Source of the DNA: Tenebrio molitor
Taxonomy: Eukaryota > Arthropoda > Insecta > Coleoptera > Tenebrionidae
Direction: 5' to 3'
NCBI RefSeq assembly: GCF_963966145.1
Contig: NC_091049.1
Coordinates: 21,824,001-21,888,000 of the forward strand
DNA length: 64,000 bases
The notes beneath the pieces were generated by a model. That model saw nothing but the letters and a program-made list of their open reading frames with translations. It did not search any database and was not told the DNA's origin. This document shows, one piece after another, positions 46,071 to 58,814 of the stretch (the stretch's first letter is position 1; every line of letters begins with the position of its first letter). Position numbers and translations under genes: made by a program.

Positions 46071-49000
46071 GTATAGAGTCAGTAATTTAATGTTCTTTTT
46101 CAGAGTTCTAATTCAACAACACATTATGTACATTCGGTCTGGTCCTAGCAAAAGTCTAAATTTGAACATTTAAAATTATGGTGGAAGACGGAAACTATAA
46201 TTGATCTCCAAAGTAGCCGGAGGTACGTTGGGTACCTCCAGCAGCCATTTTGTGACTACGTGCTTCACATTTACAAGGTAAATTATTTCTCTAATTCTGG
46301 TACATTATTTGTACTCGTGACTCTTTAAAATCTTGAATTAAATTCTTTATCGCGAAGTATGTGATCTTCTTGTATTTACCGAACTAGTATACAATCATTT
46401 TAAAATATTTCCATTCATTATTTATGTCTTGGAATCTAGAGTTCGGGAAGCTACCACCAGTGTCCGTCACACTCAATTAGTAGTGGTACGGCCTAAAAGC
46501 ACAATTAGCCGCGTCACCCCCAAGGGGGCCAGCGACCAAACTACGCCAACTGACACGTGAAGAGAGATACCCTTTGGCCTTATTAGTACCTTTTTCCCTT
46601 TTATTTTCGACCACCGGAATAGACCAGGGTGATCTATGAGATTCCAGGGCATCGCGTCGGGTTCAGTTTAATTGGGGAAATAATTCAAATCTAAATCGGA
46701 TCACATAGTTCGCATCTCAAACTCGTATAATGATGTTCTCTCCAGAAACTTCTGTATTTGCCCAGCTTAGTCATTTATTCGTGGGTTACATCTCAATTCA
46801 CGGGACGAAAGCCAAATATCATTGAGTCAAATATCCACCAACGTCCTTATTAAATTCACTGTTTTATTCACACTGTTTGTTGGAACCAAACACCACCACA
46901 CTCGATTATTTGTTAAATAATAAAAAAAACCTTCCGAAGGCACGGCCTCTCGTTAGAACCTAATTAAACAAAATGAAAAATAAAACACAACGTAGGATCC
47001 ATAAATATTTCTTTTAGCATTATTTTTGTTTCGTATTTTTCCGCAAAAATTTCATCCGAGGGAATGCGACAAACAGCAATACACCAAATGAGGGAGGAAA
47101 GTTTCATCGAGGGAAAATCAAGGAAGTGGAAACGTTTCAATATTCATTACAGTTCATCAGTTAAAAGCGTTAAAAAACTTACGTATTTTAATATCGTCCT
47201 GAACCTGTCTGAGTATAACAGGTGTTACTGGAAATAATCTCATGGTTTCTTTGATAACACGTTCCAAATAATCCATTCGAGTTAAATCATCTAACGTAGG
47301 ATCTCTGTCGGTATTTCCAAAGATGTCGCACATCTCTTTGAAAAGTTTTTCTTGAATATCTTGGTGCAAGGCTAACATTATAGTGGCAAAACTTAATGTG
47401 ATAGCTGTTGTGTCGCTGCCTGTTGCAACCATCGTTTGTATTTCTTCCATCATTTCCTTGTCGGTCCATTTCCCCTCTTCTTCAGTAAGTTTTATTAAAT
47501 TACTTAAATAATTCTTATTATTGCTACAATCGGCGACTTCATCCTTATTAGAATTTTTTTTTCTTTCAACAATCTAAAACTAATTCATTTAACAATAAAT
47601 AATTAGAACGTCAACTGTATTTGCCTTTCTAGCGTAATCATGACCCATTGCACAAAGCTGCTCTATTCTTTTCTGATATCCCAACAACTTCCACACAAGA
47701 TTAATTTGTAATATAGGATTAAATAAACGTTTCCCTACGTAAAACGCCCCTCTAAAACGATTAAATTAAAACTCTGTGGAAAATTATGGTTTATTTAATT
47801 TACTCAGCCATCCACGACAAACATTCGTTTTGGTGATTGAAATCGGTCGAATCTACCCCCATACATGTGTCTGCAATAATAACATGTTAAAACAAAAATT
47901 TTTTGCTATTGTAAAATGTTAACTAACCACAAATAATTTTAAATGTAGATTCGCCATATCGTGTAAAGATGTTTGTTTCACAATTCATGTAGTTCTTTTT
48001 TAGGTTAACGATTAATTCATTTGAACGTCTCACAAAAATGTCAAAATACGAATTCAAAATGGTTTGATTAAATGTTTGATTAATAGTTTTTCTGTGGGTT
48101 CTCCATGTTGAAACTGAAACAGAATTAACACTTTTACAAACATATTAAAATACAATGGAGCATTTTCCATAGCGTCAATGTCATTTCAAAATTTGGTTAC
48201 ATTATCACAAATTAAAAAATTTCCTTGCCTGATTATGTCCCTGTCAACGAAGTATCAAAAAATGAGAAATAAATGCCAGTTAATGTCACACAACATGATG
48301 AGAAGTTATAATATTTGCGACCGTTTTACAATGGAGCATTTTCCAAGGAATGGTATTGAAAGTGACGTCACATCATTTTTGCAAATTAGATAATTGCGGC
48401 ATTTCAAAATTTACGCCCGATTCTGACATAATATGTCAAAAACTGACACTGACTTTATAATCCTTGATGAAAATCCAATTTACCCTAATCAAATTTCGGA
48501 ATTTGACTGTACCTACTCGTATATGACATATTTGTCAGTGTCAGTGTCGCCTAATATCTCGGTTATTTGCCCGGATTTTTATGAAATTTAAAATACAGAG
48601 ATTTTAGACGGGGTGAAGGTTCAATTAGTGATAATGAAATTACCTCAAGTTAAAAAATGTAATTTAAGACATGTTTCCTTTATTGAAAATTAAGCGCAAT
48701 TATTATTACATTGTTAAACATTAAAAAATAGGTGTCTACAATCAACTACAATCAACTAAATCACTCGTCTGATTCAACGAAAAGATAAGATTTTGTTGTT
48801 ACAAATTTGATCTAAATTTCTAAGGTATTTGAGCAGTCACCTTTTGAAACAATTGATGAAAAATTGCCAAGCAACATTTTTTACACCCCTTAAAATCTGT
48901 CAAAAGTAAAAAATTACGTCCAAATCTTGTCTATATCTTTGTAAGTGTTTGTAAGTTTAGAAAAATAAATGTCAAAAATGTTACCTGCGTTTGTGCGAAA

Positions 49001-52000
49001 AGGGATGACCAAAATTCGGCGATAGTGCGCGTTTGTTTCATAAGGGTCTACGTTTTTGCATCTGTAGCCACGTTTAACAGAGTCTTTTCTTTTTTCTTGC
49101 AAACCAGACGTCTTTCAAAGACGAGTTTCTTCCTACAGCATTTTTTATTGACGGTCAATTTTTTTATATAAATCTTAAGTGATTCAACATTTTAAAAAGG
49201 CATGTAAAAGTTGTGTTTTTAAGACTTGGGTTATTGCATTAATGGGATTTTATTCTTCACCGTCTAAAATATCTGCATTTTAAATTTCATAAAAATCCGT
49301 TGGAAAATAACCAAGATATAAGGCTCGAGAATCTTAGCTGAGACACCCTATATAATATGTCACACCAAAGTTAACCAATTTGTGACACAGCCGTAATTAA
49401 ACAATGCAAATTTGTAAATTTTGAATTTATGTGATTGTCATTTTTGTCCCAATTTAATTTGTCCTTCGACTCTAGCACTCATACAGGGCGTCTCCTAAAA
49501 AACCTGGCAAGCCATATCTCCGTTATTTATGGTTCGATTTAAATACAAAGGCAAAAAGACTGATGGAATGAATAGAAGAAAATGGATGGGAAGTATTGAA
49601 CGGGAACAAACAAGGGGACGAAGAAGGGGAATGGACCTACGTAGGTAGCAGGGGGGAAACAGTTATAGACTACGCAATAGTAAACGAGGAAGCATGGGAA
49701 AGAGTGGAAATAATGATAGAAGGAACGAACCACGAAGACAGAGGAGAAGGAGATGCAAGGGAGGAGCAGAAGAAGGTGACAATAAAAGTGTGGGATGGAC
49801 GAGGAGTGGAAGAGTACAGGAGGAGAGGAGAAAGCAAGATTTGAGGAGCAGGACGTGGAGAAGATGGCGGCAGAGCTGAAAGAATTGATCGAGAAAGCGA
49901 CGCCGAAAAAGGAGGTGACAGTAAGGGGATCAAAGGGGTCGGAAGGAAAAATTGGTGGTGGGATAGAGAATGTGAACAACTGAAGAAGCAAGCGCTAAGG
50001 GCGTTGAGAGAATGGGGGAGGAACAATGTCGACCGAAGCAGAATTCTAGAAGCGAAAAGGTGATACAAAGAGAGATGTAGGGAGAAGAAGAGATACAAGA
50101 GGGAGAGGGAGGCGAAATAGATAAAGGAAATAAGAACAGAGAAGGAGGTATGGAAATACATAAACCGAGAGAGCACAGACCAATAACGAATTAAGACTGT
50201 TAAAGTCCATATAAAACCTAGGAGACTGGACGATGCTAGCGCAACCCTAGCGTAGGGCCGAACTAAATAACCGTATTTAGTCGATGATGAATCGGCTATT
50301 TACGTTGACAGCGGGAAATATGATTTATTCAAAAAATCAAATTCGTTTCCTTTCAAAAATCTTTATTAATCATTGTCAAAAATTTGCTAATCAATTTCGT
50401 TATGATAAAAATTATAAAATAATCCAAAACGACTTTCGTACTTGTCCCGAGCCTCTTCTACCTGCGATGTCGAAGCCTGACTAACTTGTTTGAATAGTTT
50501 TTGATCAAAAAGTTCGTATTCGGTAAGTACAGCTGGTTGCAAAAAAAACGGGAACTGTCAGAATAAAATTGACACATTTTTGCAATTTTTCCATAGTGTG
50601 AAACCTTCTTACGGGAGATAGGTTAGATTTAACGTCAAAATTCAATCACATTTTTAAAAATCACTTGAGAGGTATTGTCAATTAGACAATTAATTGACAA
50701 ATCGACAAAACCAAATTTACATTAGGAAAATTTTCATTTCCCGATTTTTTTGAAACCAGCTGTACCTAATACTTTCGAAAAAAAAGTTATTACAAAAAAT
50801 TATATTTTCAGAATTGAAAAAAGGTGGATAAACGTTTTAGATACTTCTGGAATACTTCCTTCAAAATTACAAAATTCACTCATTTGGCAAGACCGCTCTT
50901 CAGAAAATTATTTTACAAGTTCCCAAAAAACTAGATTTTATAGGTGTGCCGTGCCATTCCCATCAGTTTTTCGTTCCAAATTCACAGTGTCACAAAATAA
51001 CAGTTTTCCCAGACAATTCGAAGATTTTAATGACTATGTAAATTACAGAAGTTGTGATTCCTGATCCTGAAGTTGTCCCAGAACGTGCACATTCAACAAA
51101 CTTCTCAGGCAAAGTGTTATAGGTTTTTCAACGTACCAAAATTTGTGAACTCAATCTCAGAGAAAAGATAATCTATTACATGGATCGTTATAAGCGAAAA
51201 ACAATTTCAAAATTAAAAACTTTATAAGAAAACTCTAAAAATAATGAAATAAAATGTTTGGATAATTGTTTGTCTTTGTTTTTTTTTATAAATAAAACCA
51301 TAATATGAAAAATAGGTAAATGAAAACAAAAAAATATGTCGATATGCAACTAATTATACATTCGAATGCAATAATTGAGGAATATGCAACTTATTATACA
51401 TCTAGTTCGGCCCTACGTTAGCGCGTCGTTAGTATCGCGCGTCATTGAAATTTGAATAGATCTAGACAGTCTTACTATGTTTAATTGTCTGTGCGAGAGA
51501 GAAAGAAAAAGGAATCAGTGAGCGAGGAAATAACAATGCAAGAATGGGAAGAGTACTTCATAAAACTGCTGGAAGGGGGAAACAAAAATGAAGGAGAAGC
51601 AGACAGCGTCAGAGAAAACAGAAATCACAGTAAAAGAGGTGGAGAGACAAATAAAGAAGCTGAAAAAGAAAAAGGTACCGGGGAGGGACGGGGTGCAGAA
51701 TGAAGCGTGGATGTATGGGACAGAAAGAATGGTAGAGAGAATGGTTAAACTGATGAATGGTGTGTGGAGAGGAGACGGATCCCCCAGTAGACTGGAGAGA
51801 AGGCGTAATCTGCCCAATTTTTAAACAGGGCGAGAAACACAAAGCGGAAAACCACAGAGGAATAACTCTCCTGAACACAGGGTATAAGTTGTATGTGTCA
51901 GTCTTGAGTGAAAAGATGAAGAGAGAGATCGAGGAAAAGGGAATGGTGCCGGATAGTCAGGCAGGGTTCAGAAAGGGAAGGGGTACTATGGGCAATGTGT

Positions 52001-54225
52001 ACATCCTGGATCATCTGGCAAAAAGCGAACAGATAAAGAAAGGAGGGGAGGATGTGCGCACTGTTCGTAGACTCCAGGGCGGTGTTCGACAAGGTGGACA
52101 GAGAGAAAATGTTTGTGTGTATGAGGGAGAGAGAGAGAGGGAGAGAGAGAGAGAGCGAGACAGAGAGAGAGAGGAGTAAGCGAATGGCTGGTGCGGAAAG
52201 TCGAGGAGGTATACGGGAGAACAAGAAGCAAGGTAAGGGTGGGAGAAAGAGAAGGTAAATGGTGGCCACGTAGTTAGAGAGGTGAACAAGATAGTTGGAT
52301 GTGCTTGGGGAATAGGAGAGAGAAAGTGGGGAGATGAGTTCAGGGGGAGAATGATGATGATTTAGAGCATGGTAGAGAGCGTGCTGATGTATGGGACAGA
52401 GATCTGGAGATGTAAGGAACAAGAGGAGATGAAGAGAGTGTGCAAGAAAAATATTTGAGATGAGGGCTAGGAGTGGACAGAGAATCACCGGGGTACATAG
52501 TGAGAGAAGAGTGCAAGAGGAGCAAGCTGAAATTGAAAGCGGGAAGGAGAGCGGCAAAGTGCAAGGACAGAATGGGCGAAAGGGAAGAGTGCAGGATACT
52601 GTCTGAGTGTTATAGAGCAAAGAAAAAGCACGAGGATGAGAAGGAAAGAGAGAAGTACTGCAGGAGGAACGGGTAGGCCAATGGTGAAGTGGAAAGAATG
52701 AGAGCGGAAGGAAGATGGACGAGTGCGGAGCTGAGCGAGAGGGGCACGGATAAGCAAGAGAGAAGGGAGAGAATCAGAGAATTCAGGTACAACAGGGAGT
52801 ATGAGAGATGCATGACAGAGGATGTTCCGGTGTACCTGGAGAGAGATAAGGCCAGAGAATAATGGCGAGATTCAGATGCGGGAACGAGGAGAGAGGTAAT
52901 AGGTATTGGACGGAAGAGGAGACGAGAAGGTGCAGGATGTGCAGAGCGGAGAGTGAGACCATTGAGCACATGTGAAGCGGATGCGGCGAAATGAGAGAGA
53001 GGGAGGCAAAGAAGCGGGAAGAAATACTGAAAGAAGACGGAAGAGACATAGGATGGATGAAAGAGATATGTTTGTAATGAGAAATCGGAAAGTCCGTAGG
53101 GCAAATAAAGCATTTTCACAAAATTAAATTTTAGTTCAGAAAAGTCAAACCAAATTGACATTTACTTAGATTTTTTAAGAAATAAATAATGTGCAATAGT
53201 GAAATAGAGTGTACCCCGCTCCCAAAATTGTGGGAATCAGCACAAATCTGTTACCTGAGAAAAGCAAACTACGATACCGAAAAAACTTACAGAGATTTTC
53301 GCGATTGGTGCGACAGGATTAGTAATGATTTAAAAAAAAAATGTTTTAATAATAAAAAATAGAATATTATATTGTAGTTTCAATTTGGTTGTAGGTCGTA
53401 AAATTTTATGGTACTTTAAGTTAAAGATCTTGCAGGGCTTATAAATCCTAGTTTACCACTAGCAGGTAATATGTTAAGCAGGGTTGCATTGTACATTTGG
53501 TATATTTGCATTGTACGGCAAACGGCACGCGCCGCTTCCCAACCTTTTCAAACCCAACCATTGTGCCCGTTAATCGCTCATAATATCCAATAAAATTTTA
53601 CGACCTACAACCAAATTGAAACTACAGTACAAGACGGTAAAATTTAATTATCTTGTCGAACGTAATTACTAATAAGGGTCTCGACTATAAAAACGCTCTC
53701 GAAGATAAAATACAATTTACAAATTTTCAAATTCTTTTACTGTAGGTGTTAAATTTATGTTACTAATAAATTACATACTTGGTGCAGTTAGTATTCCATT
53801 ACCAAATAGCGGCTCAATGAAACTGTACAACGATCCTTTGGCAAGACATTGCTTCAGAACATATTCTAGAACATCTGAATCGGTAACTATAATGAATAAA
53901 TAGGGACCCATCCAGATTTTTCCAACTGGTCCATATTTCTCCGCCACTTCCATTGATTTAAGAAACCATTCTTCCAAGAAAAGTTATTTAAGTAAGTATA
54001 TATTTTCAAACACTCTCACATTGGTTTACCATCTGGACCTTTGACGATAAGATGAATGCTTCCCAAAAATGGTAAAGCAAAAGGTCCCTTCAACTTTGCA
54101 GCATGATAGTACAATTTTCTTCTTTTCCAACAGTAATTAATAATAAACAACACTAACACCACTGATGATAAATGAAACAGAACACTACTGACGTTAGAAT
54201 TATTTTCCTCCATGACGACATCCAT
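44736..54225 (-). CDS. Complete CYP4-clan cytochrome P450, 8 exons, 502 aa
   Basis: Exons are 54030-54225, 53779-53970, 47928-48113, 47804-47870, 47625-47751, 47183-47573, 44959-45138 and 44736-44905; 1509 nt, open throughout by hand translation. It has the anchor (about 14-32), ATGSDTT in helix I, ETMRLFP, FDPDRF and haem loop FSIPPRNCIG with Pro for the usual Gly. Exon 6 is 3 nt longer than in the 9345-17249 gene. Intron 2 is 5.7 kb and holds a non-LTR retrotransposon. Intron 6 is 2.0 kb because of the LTR-like insertion; the acceptor GTAG is kept but its upstream tract now comes from the element. Exons look functional; splicing of introns 2 and 6 is the uncertainty. Role as for the family: ER monooxygenase of unknown substrate. 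Confidence 0.88.
45150..47139. mobile_element. LTR-like element in P450 intron 6 (1990 bp)
   Basis: TGTAACGG...GTTTCA ends with ATAT at 45146-45149 and 47140-47143. Inserted in the 54-bp intron between exons 6 and 7. No protease, RT or integrase frames seen. Contains an ATT microsatellite at 46042-46070. A partial relative lies at 58815-59315. Confidence 0.88.
50174..51493. mobile_element. hAT/P-like TIR element, 8-bp duplication (1320 bp)
   Basis: Imperfect ends starting CACAGAC and TAAGACTGT; CGAGAGAG flanks it at 50166-50173 and 51494-51501. It interrupts the retrotransposon and itself holds the TA-MITE at 50530-50762. Two plus-strand open stretches (50284-50484 and 50771-51064) could be relics of its own protein, but I recognise no domain. 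Confidence 0.82.
50530..50762. mobile_element. TA-MITE (233 bp), relative of 9106-9328
   Basis: Ends CAGCTGGTTGC and GAAACCAGCTG with A-runs and CGGGAA; TA on both sides. Confidence 0.8.
53140..53778. other. Rest of P450 intron 2
   Basis: Contains an inverted pair around 53380-53400 and 53595-53620 (GTTTCAATTTGGTTGTAGGT and complement), probably a ~240-bp TIR element. No gene. Confidence 0.45.
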
Positions 54226-55382
54226 TAAAATTCAGAATCTCTTTCACGTCTACTATGAAATTAAATATTTCTTGTGGAGTATCCACCAATTTATATAATC
54301 GCGTAAACGGAACAAAAATCAAGTATTTTGTTAGAGGCCAACCGCTTCCTTGCTTCGGACAGTTTTTCGGTATAAACATACCGCGGACACGGTAATAATT
54401 AATATACATGGTGGCCCAAGGAAAAGTATCCACCTAGATCCTAGATTATCTTGAAAACTATAGACTTCGGGGGAAAATTTCGAAACAGGTTAATTTTGAT
54501 ATCGAAAGTGACACATAATAGTGACGAATCAGCGGCCCAATATCACCCTCTTGCAAGATGAAAGCATTTTCAATTCTCTTGATTGGGACATCAACATTTT
54601 TGAGTTTTACCTGATATCACTGGAGAAAGTACACTGTGAAGTGTGGTCAAGTGATACATCATTTTAAAGCAATTCCAATTATCTTTAAAATAGTATCATA
54701 ACTTTATTGCTATTTATGTAGCATCAGTAAATAGAACGCTGGTGATTGAAATGTAAATGGTTTTCATCCTATTATTGACTATAAGTTCTGCAAATTGTTA
54801 GAAGCGAGCTGGACGAGGATGTTTTTATTGTATGCAGGCAAATGCTTCAGTTTGAAAATTTAATAATATTACGAGTACCTAAATAGTAAATAAATTGTGG
54901 TGTTGTTTTATTTATAGACAATTTAAATTGCGTGAAATTGTTGTATGAGTTCACAATTGTTTAAATTATATGTCATTCAATCCCTGTTATCCATAATACC
55001 GGGTGTATTTTAATAATTGGGAGAAATTTAGTGAGTTTGCATTCTGGAATAATTGGTACTGCTAGTCATTTGTCAAAAAGTTGTCTGTTGATTCGAACAA
55101 AAATAATTTCAGTCATTAAAAGTCACGCGGTAGTTCGCGAGACAGTAGCCACCTTGTCAAAAAATCAAGTTGCACTGCTGAATTTATCGCCGACACGTGT
55201 GCCTTGGGATATCAAAATTGACCTACTTCGGCGTTTGTCATGTAAATCTTTAGTTTTCAGAATAATGCAGGTGAATAATTTACGTCGGGTCACCCGGTAT
55301 AATGATTTGAGCAGATTCTTAAAGTTAAAATTAAAACTTAATTAATTATTCCAGTTTCTTGCATGTTTAATTCTTTATTATA
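54226..55382. promoter_or_regulatory. P450 5' flank, copy 4
   Basis: TATATAAA (minus strand) at 54290-54297, 65 bp from the ATG. Further up, 54900-55380 is the duplicated upstream block with a shortened CCGGGTG MITE (54999-55130). Confidence 0.5.
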
Positions 55383-55786
55383 CAGGCTGTAACAAAAATA
55401 AGTGCATTTATTTTAACTCGTAATAGTACTCATCAATTACAACAACTTTTCTAAATATTTTTTTTCGAAAACAAATTCATGTAGCTACCTACATTTCATA
55501 AAGAAATAAAACAAGGAGGTAACAAAAAACAAACGAAAGTGAGACATTTTTATGCATCAAATGCAATACGGGGGAAACAAAAACATTGAGTTTTTACGAT
55601 TCCTGTTTAAAAAAATTGTTTAGATTTATAAAACTGCATTCAACGTGAACGTCACGTTAAAAAAAATGGGGGGACAAATGGTAATTCAGTTTTGCAAATT
55701 CCCAGAAATTTTATTTAGAAAAGTTATTGTAATTGATGAGTACTATTACCAGTTAAAATAAATGCACTTGTTTTTGTTACACCCTG
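55383..55786. mobile_element. TA-MITE (404 bp)
   Basis: Ends CAGGCTGTAACAAAAATAAG and complement, with inner complementarity over AACTCGTAATAGTACTCATC. Sister at 55993-56328. Confidence 0.75.
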
Positions 55787-55992
55787 TATTTGTCCTACTA
55801 GTCTAGTAAATACAATTATGCTAAAGACGAAATAATTTTGCAACAACGAATGAAAAAAACGGGAATCGTTCTTGAAAACTACTTTTTATAACGCGCTAGT
55901 TAAACCCATATTGATGTTTTGATCAACTAGGTATATGGAACCCGTTTTTTGATATTCATATTAATAGAACTCTTTATCGTTTATATTATATA

Positions 55993-56328
55993 ACGTGTAA
56001 CAGAAATAAGTACATTAATTTTAACCGGTAACAGAACTCATCATGATGAACAATTTTTCTATGTACCACTTTTTCGAAATCGGCAATTTTTTTTAACATT
56101 TTCCCCCCCATAAATTAACGAGCCGTTCAGCCGCATTAGTAAACATTCTAAGCACAGCGACCAGGTAGCGTGGTCTCCAGTGGCGGGTGGCGAAATTCGT
56201 GAAACATTTTAAACAATTTTAACTCATTAACAAGAACGTTTACAAAAAAATTTTATTTAGAAAACTTGTTGTTCTTGATGAGTTTTATTACCAGTTAAAA
56301 TGAATGTACTTATTTCTGTTACACGTTG
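55993..56328. mobile_element. TA-MITE (336 bp)
   Basis: Ends ACGTGTAACAGAAATAAGTA and complement; same family as 55383-55786. Confidence 0.72.
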
Positions 56329-56340
56329 TATAAAATTATA

Positions 56341-56509
56341 CAGGGTATTTCACGAGTGATAGTGAGCCTGACGGAATAATAAATTCAACCCACAATACAT
56401 TTTCAAAAAAGCCGGACATTTTAATTTCAGTAGCCAGCTTTTTTCGGAAATATAGTGTGAGTTGCATTTTAAATTACGTCAGGCTTATTATCACTCGTGA
56501 AATATCCTG
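56341..56509. mobile_element. Compact hairpin MITE (169 bp)
   Basis: CAGGGTATTTCACGAGTGAT with complement near the right end; same family as 42668-42838 and the partial copy at 63915-64000. Confidence 0.78.
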
Positions 56510-56678
56510 TATATATATATATACAGTTACTCCTGCAGCTCTGAACTGATGTCAGTCAGGTCACAACACAACGTACAATGAAAATTTAAAACTGATAAGT
56601 GACGCTTGCCACGAACGTGACGCTGCCAGCTGCGAACGTGATGCATGAAACTAATTCACTGCTCAGTAATTAAATGTA

Positions 56679-57096
56679 CGGTGTGATCAACAATGACTGA
56701 GTCTGTTGGCAATGAACCAGTTGAAAAGTTCTGGTGTTTTTTGTCTCGTAATTTGCGTTGGCTGAATTTTTTAACTTGAGACGACGTTAAAAACAGTTTT
56801 GGTTATGCCGGTTATGTTTATGCTATTAAAAAAATGAATCTTTGATGGTAAATTTAAAATTTGCCAAATTTCATTGTTACCAACAGACTAGGTCATTCTC
56901 AAGGGCGTAGCAATGATTTTTTGCTGGGGTGGGCCAGATTTTAAACCACAGACAGACGATAGATAGATATTGCAGATGTATATTGTTTTTAATGTGTTTT
57001 ACTTTTATTCTGGGGTGGGCCAGAAGGATTCTGGGGTGGGCCGGGCCCACCTGGCCCCCCCCTTTGCTACGCCCATGGTCATTCTTGATCACACCG
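56679..57096. mobile_element. TA-MITE (418 bp) holding a nested hAT-like MITE
   Basis: Ends CGGTGTGATCAACAATGACT and complement, TA-flanked. Its right arm is split by the 56900-57077 insertion. Confidence 0.8.
56900..57077. mobile_element. hAT-like MITE with 8-bp duplication (178 bp)
   Basis: Ends CAAGGGCGTAGCAA and (reversed) CATGGGCGTAGCAAA; GTCATTCT is repeated exactly at 56892-56899 and 57078-57085. The inside is rich in GGGTGGGCC. Confidence 0.9.
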
Positions 57097-57723
57097 TATG
57101 TGGTGCGCCTAAAGAAGTTTTCACTTCACTAATTTGCCTCCATTTTGACGAATGCGACGTCATCAATTGCGATGTCATTATAGACATCTTACGAAAGTTT
57201 ATAGGTTGGCAAAACTTAATGTGGAATTATCTTGTCATGCATATCAGTTTAAATTAGAAAATATGCCAAGAACAGGAAGTGTGCAGTGAAAAAATTTGAC
57301 CATAGTTTTTGCAATTTTTAGGTATTTCAGGGAGCCTGCGTGCAAGATTACCTTGATTATCTGCCATATTCGTATTTCGTGATAAAATTTGGATAAAACA
57401 AAAGGCGACTAGATCAAAGTTTAAAATTAGTTTAAAATCAAGACATTACCAACCATTACCATTACCATTACCATTACCAAAAAAAAACTCGTTTCATCAG
57501 ACCTTGAATGAAACTTGTTTTTAATACACTATTATGAAGGAATTCAATGAACCAGTCTCAATCTTTATTGGTGTTATTTCACTAAATTTTGCAATTTATT
57601 TGACAGTGTCAATTTGAACTTGCTGTTAGAACCGATATTGCTGTAAATGCGGCTACAACAAATGCCGTTAGTTGTAAACCTATTTCTGGAATAATATTAA
57701 AATTGTTGGATTTGCAGTAGGTA
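57097..57723. other. AT-rich spacer with CATTAC microsatellite
   Basis: CATTAC repeats at about 57454-57479. A short piece near 57535 matches the duplicated P450 flank. No gene supported. Confidence 0.45.
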
Positions 57724-58067
57724 CAGTCGTTAACCAAAATAAAATAGGACAAAGTAAATTCCGATTGTGTAATTCGATATTTTTGCGAAATCCATCTCTT
57801 AGGAAACAAAAGTGTCAAAAATAAAAAAACAATTCTGATAAATGTCATCATTCGACGATATTTCAAAAACTCACAATCACTCAATTGAACATAGTGATAG
57901 TGACGAGATGACAAGTAAAAAACACAACCTAACTTTTTGTAGATCAATCGTCAAGTCAAATCAAGTTGTAATCTGAGACACATACGCCTCAGTTACACTA
58001 CACAAATCTTTAATTGTGAAACTGTCTAAAGTAACACTTTGTCCTATTTTATTTTGGTCAACGACTG
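57724..58067. mobile_element. TA-MITE (344 bp)
   Basis: Long ends CAGTCGTTAACCAAAATAAA and complement extending through GGACAAAGT. The 112-codon minus-strand open frame overlapping it has no recognised domain. Confidence 0.82.
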
Positions 58068-58810
58068 TACATTATTTCCTAAGCGGGTCATTCCAGATAA
58101 AGATGCGTTCATAACAAAACAATTATATTAATTAATCCGTGCCATTCTTGGTGGAAATGAGTGGAAAGTATACTTTAAGTTTTGTACAGTTTTGAATATA
58201 ATTATATAATTTTGGACAAATTATTATTCTATGAATTTGCAGTCGCCACGGAGAAAGATATTTTCAAAAAAGCGGCGCCGAAACTTTGTACCTCCCTCAC
58301 AACCGAACCAGTGGCCTAACATCTTGCTTCTACCAATTTAGATTATCCGAACTGTAATTATCAGTAATCAATTAATCATTTATCACTGGACAACTACGCA
58401 TCATGCAGATACATGTGTGTGGACTGCATGTCTAAGTTGTCACGATGAACATGAAGTTGTCACACATTTGATAGCATGACAATTAGTTGCTAACAGCAAC
58501 CCCCGAAAACAACCCCAAATGTCAGAATCATGAGAACAATAGGATTTTTCGGTCTACGCCCAGGCCGCTATAGACATTCTGACTATCTAGCAAGTCGTGA
58601 GCATAAACATACCCGACATAACCTAATTTTTTTTTAATGTCGTGTCAAGTTAAAATATTCAGTCAGTGCCAATTACGAAACAGAAAAACACCAATATTGT
58701 ATGTGATCCTCTTGCATTTATCGATTGGGGAAACGTGTTCTCGTCAAGGCGATCTATTACAAACTTATTATAAAATAACTTCATTTATTATTCATTACTT
58801 GGGAGCCTTC
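58068..58810. other. Spacer, no gene recognised
   Basis: No motif or repeat that I can support. Confidence 0.35.
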
Positions 58811-58814
58811 GCCG

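Larger units (their letters stand above)
49555..53135 (+). mobile_element. Non-LTR retrotransposon remnant (EN, RT, zinc knuckle), split by insertion
   Basis: 49596-49740 encodes the end of an AP-type endonuclease (GEWTYVGSRGETVIDYAIVN). The RT region at 51650-52110 includes KVPGRDGVQNEAW, HRGITLLNTGYKLYVSVLSE, PDSQAGFRKGRGT and FVDSRAVFDKVD. The C-terminal CRMCRAESETIEHM...GC zinc knuckle is at about 52920-52990. AATAAA at 53104 marks the tail. Frameshifts, stops and a GA-rich run (52122-52175) make it inactive. It lies antisense to the host P450 in intron 2. Confidence 0.8.

Noticed and set aside
49539..49991. Long minus-strand open frames rich in Ser, Phe and Leu at 49.5-53.1 kb
   Set aside because: They are antisense to the retrotransposon coding strand, whose purine-rich codons leave few stops on the other strand.
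57609..57947. 112-codon minus-strand open frame
   Set aside because: Mostly inside a MITE; no domain or splice context recognised.
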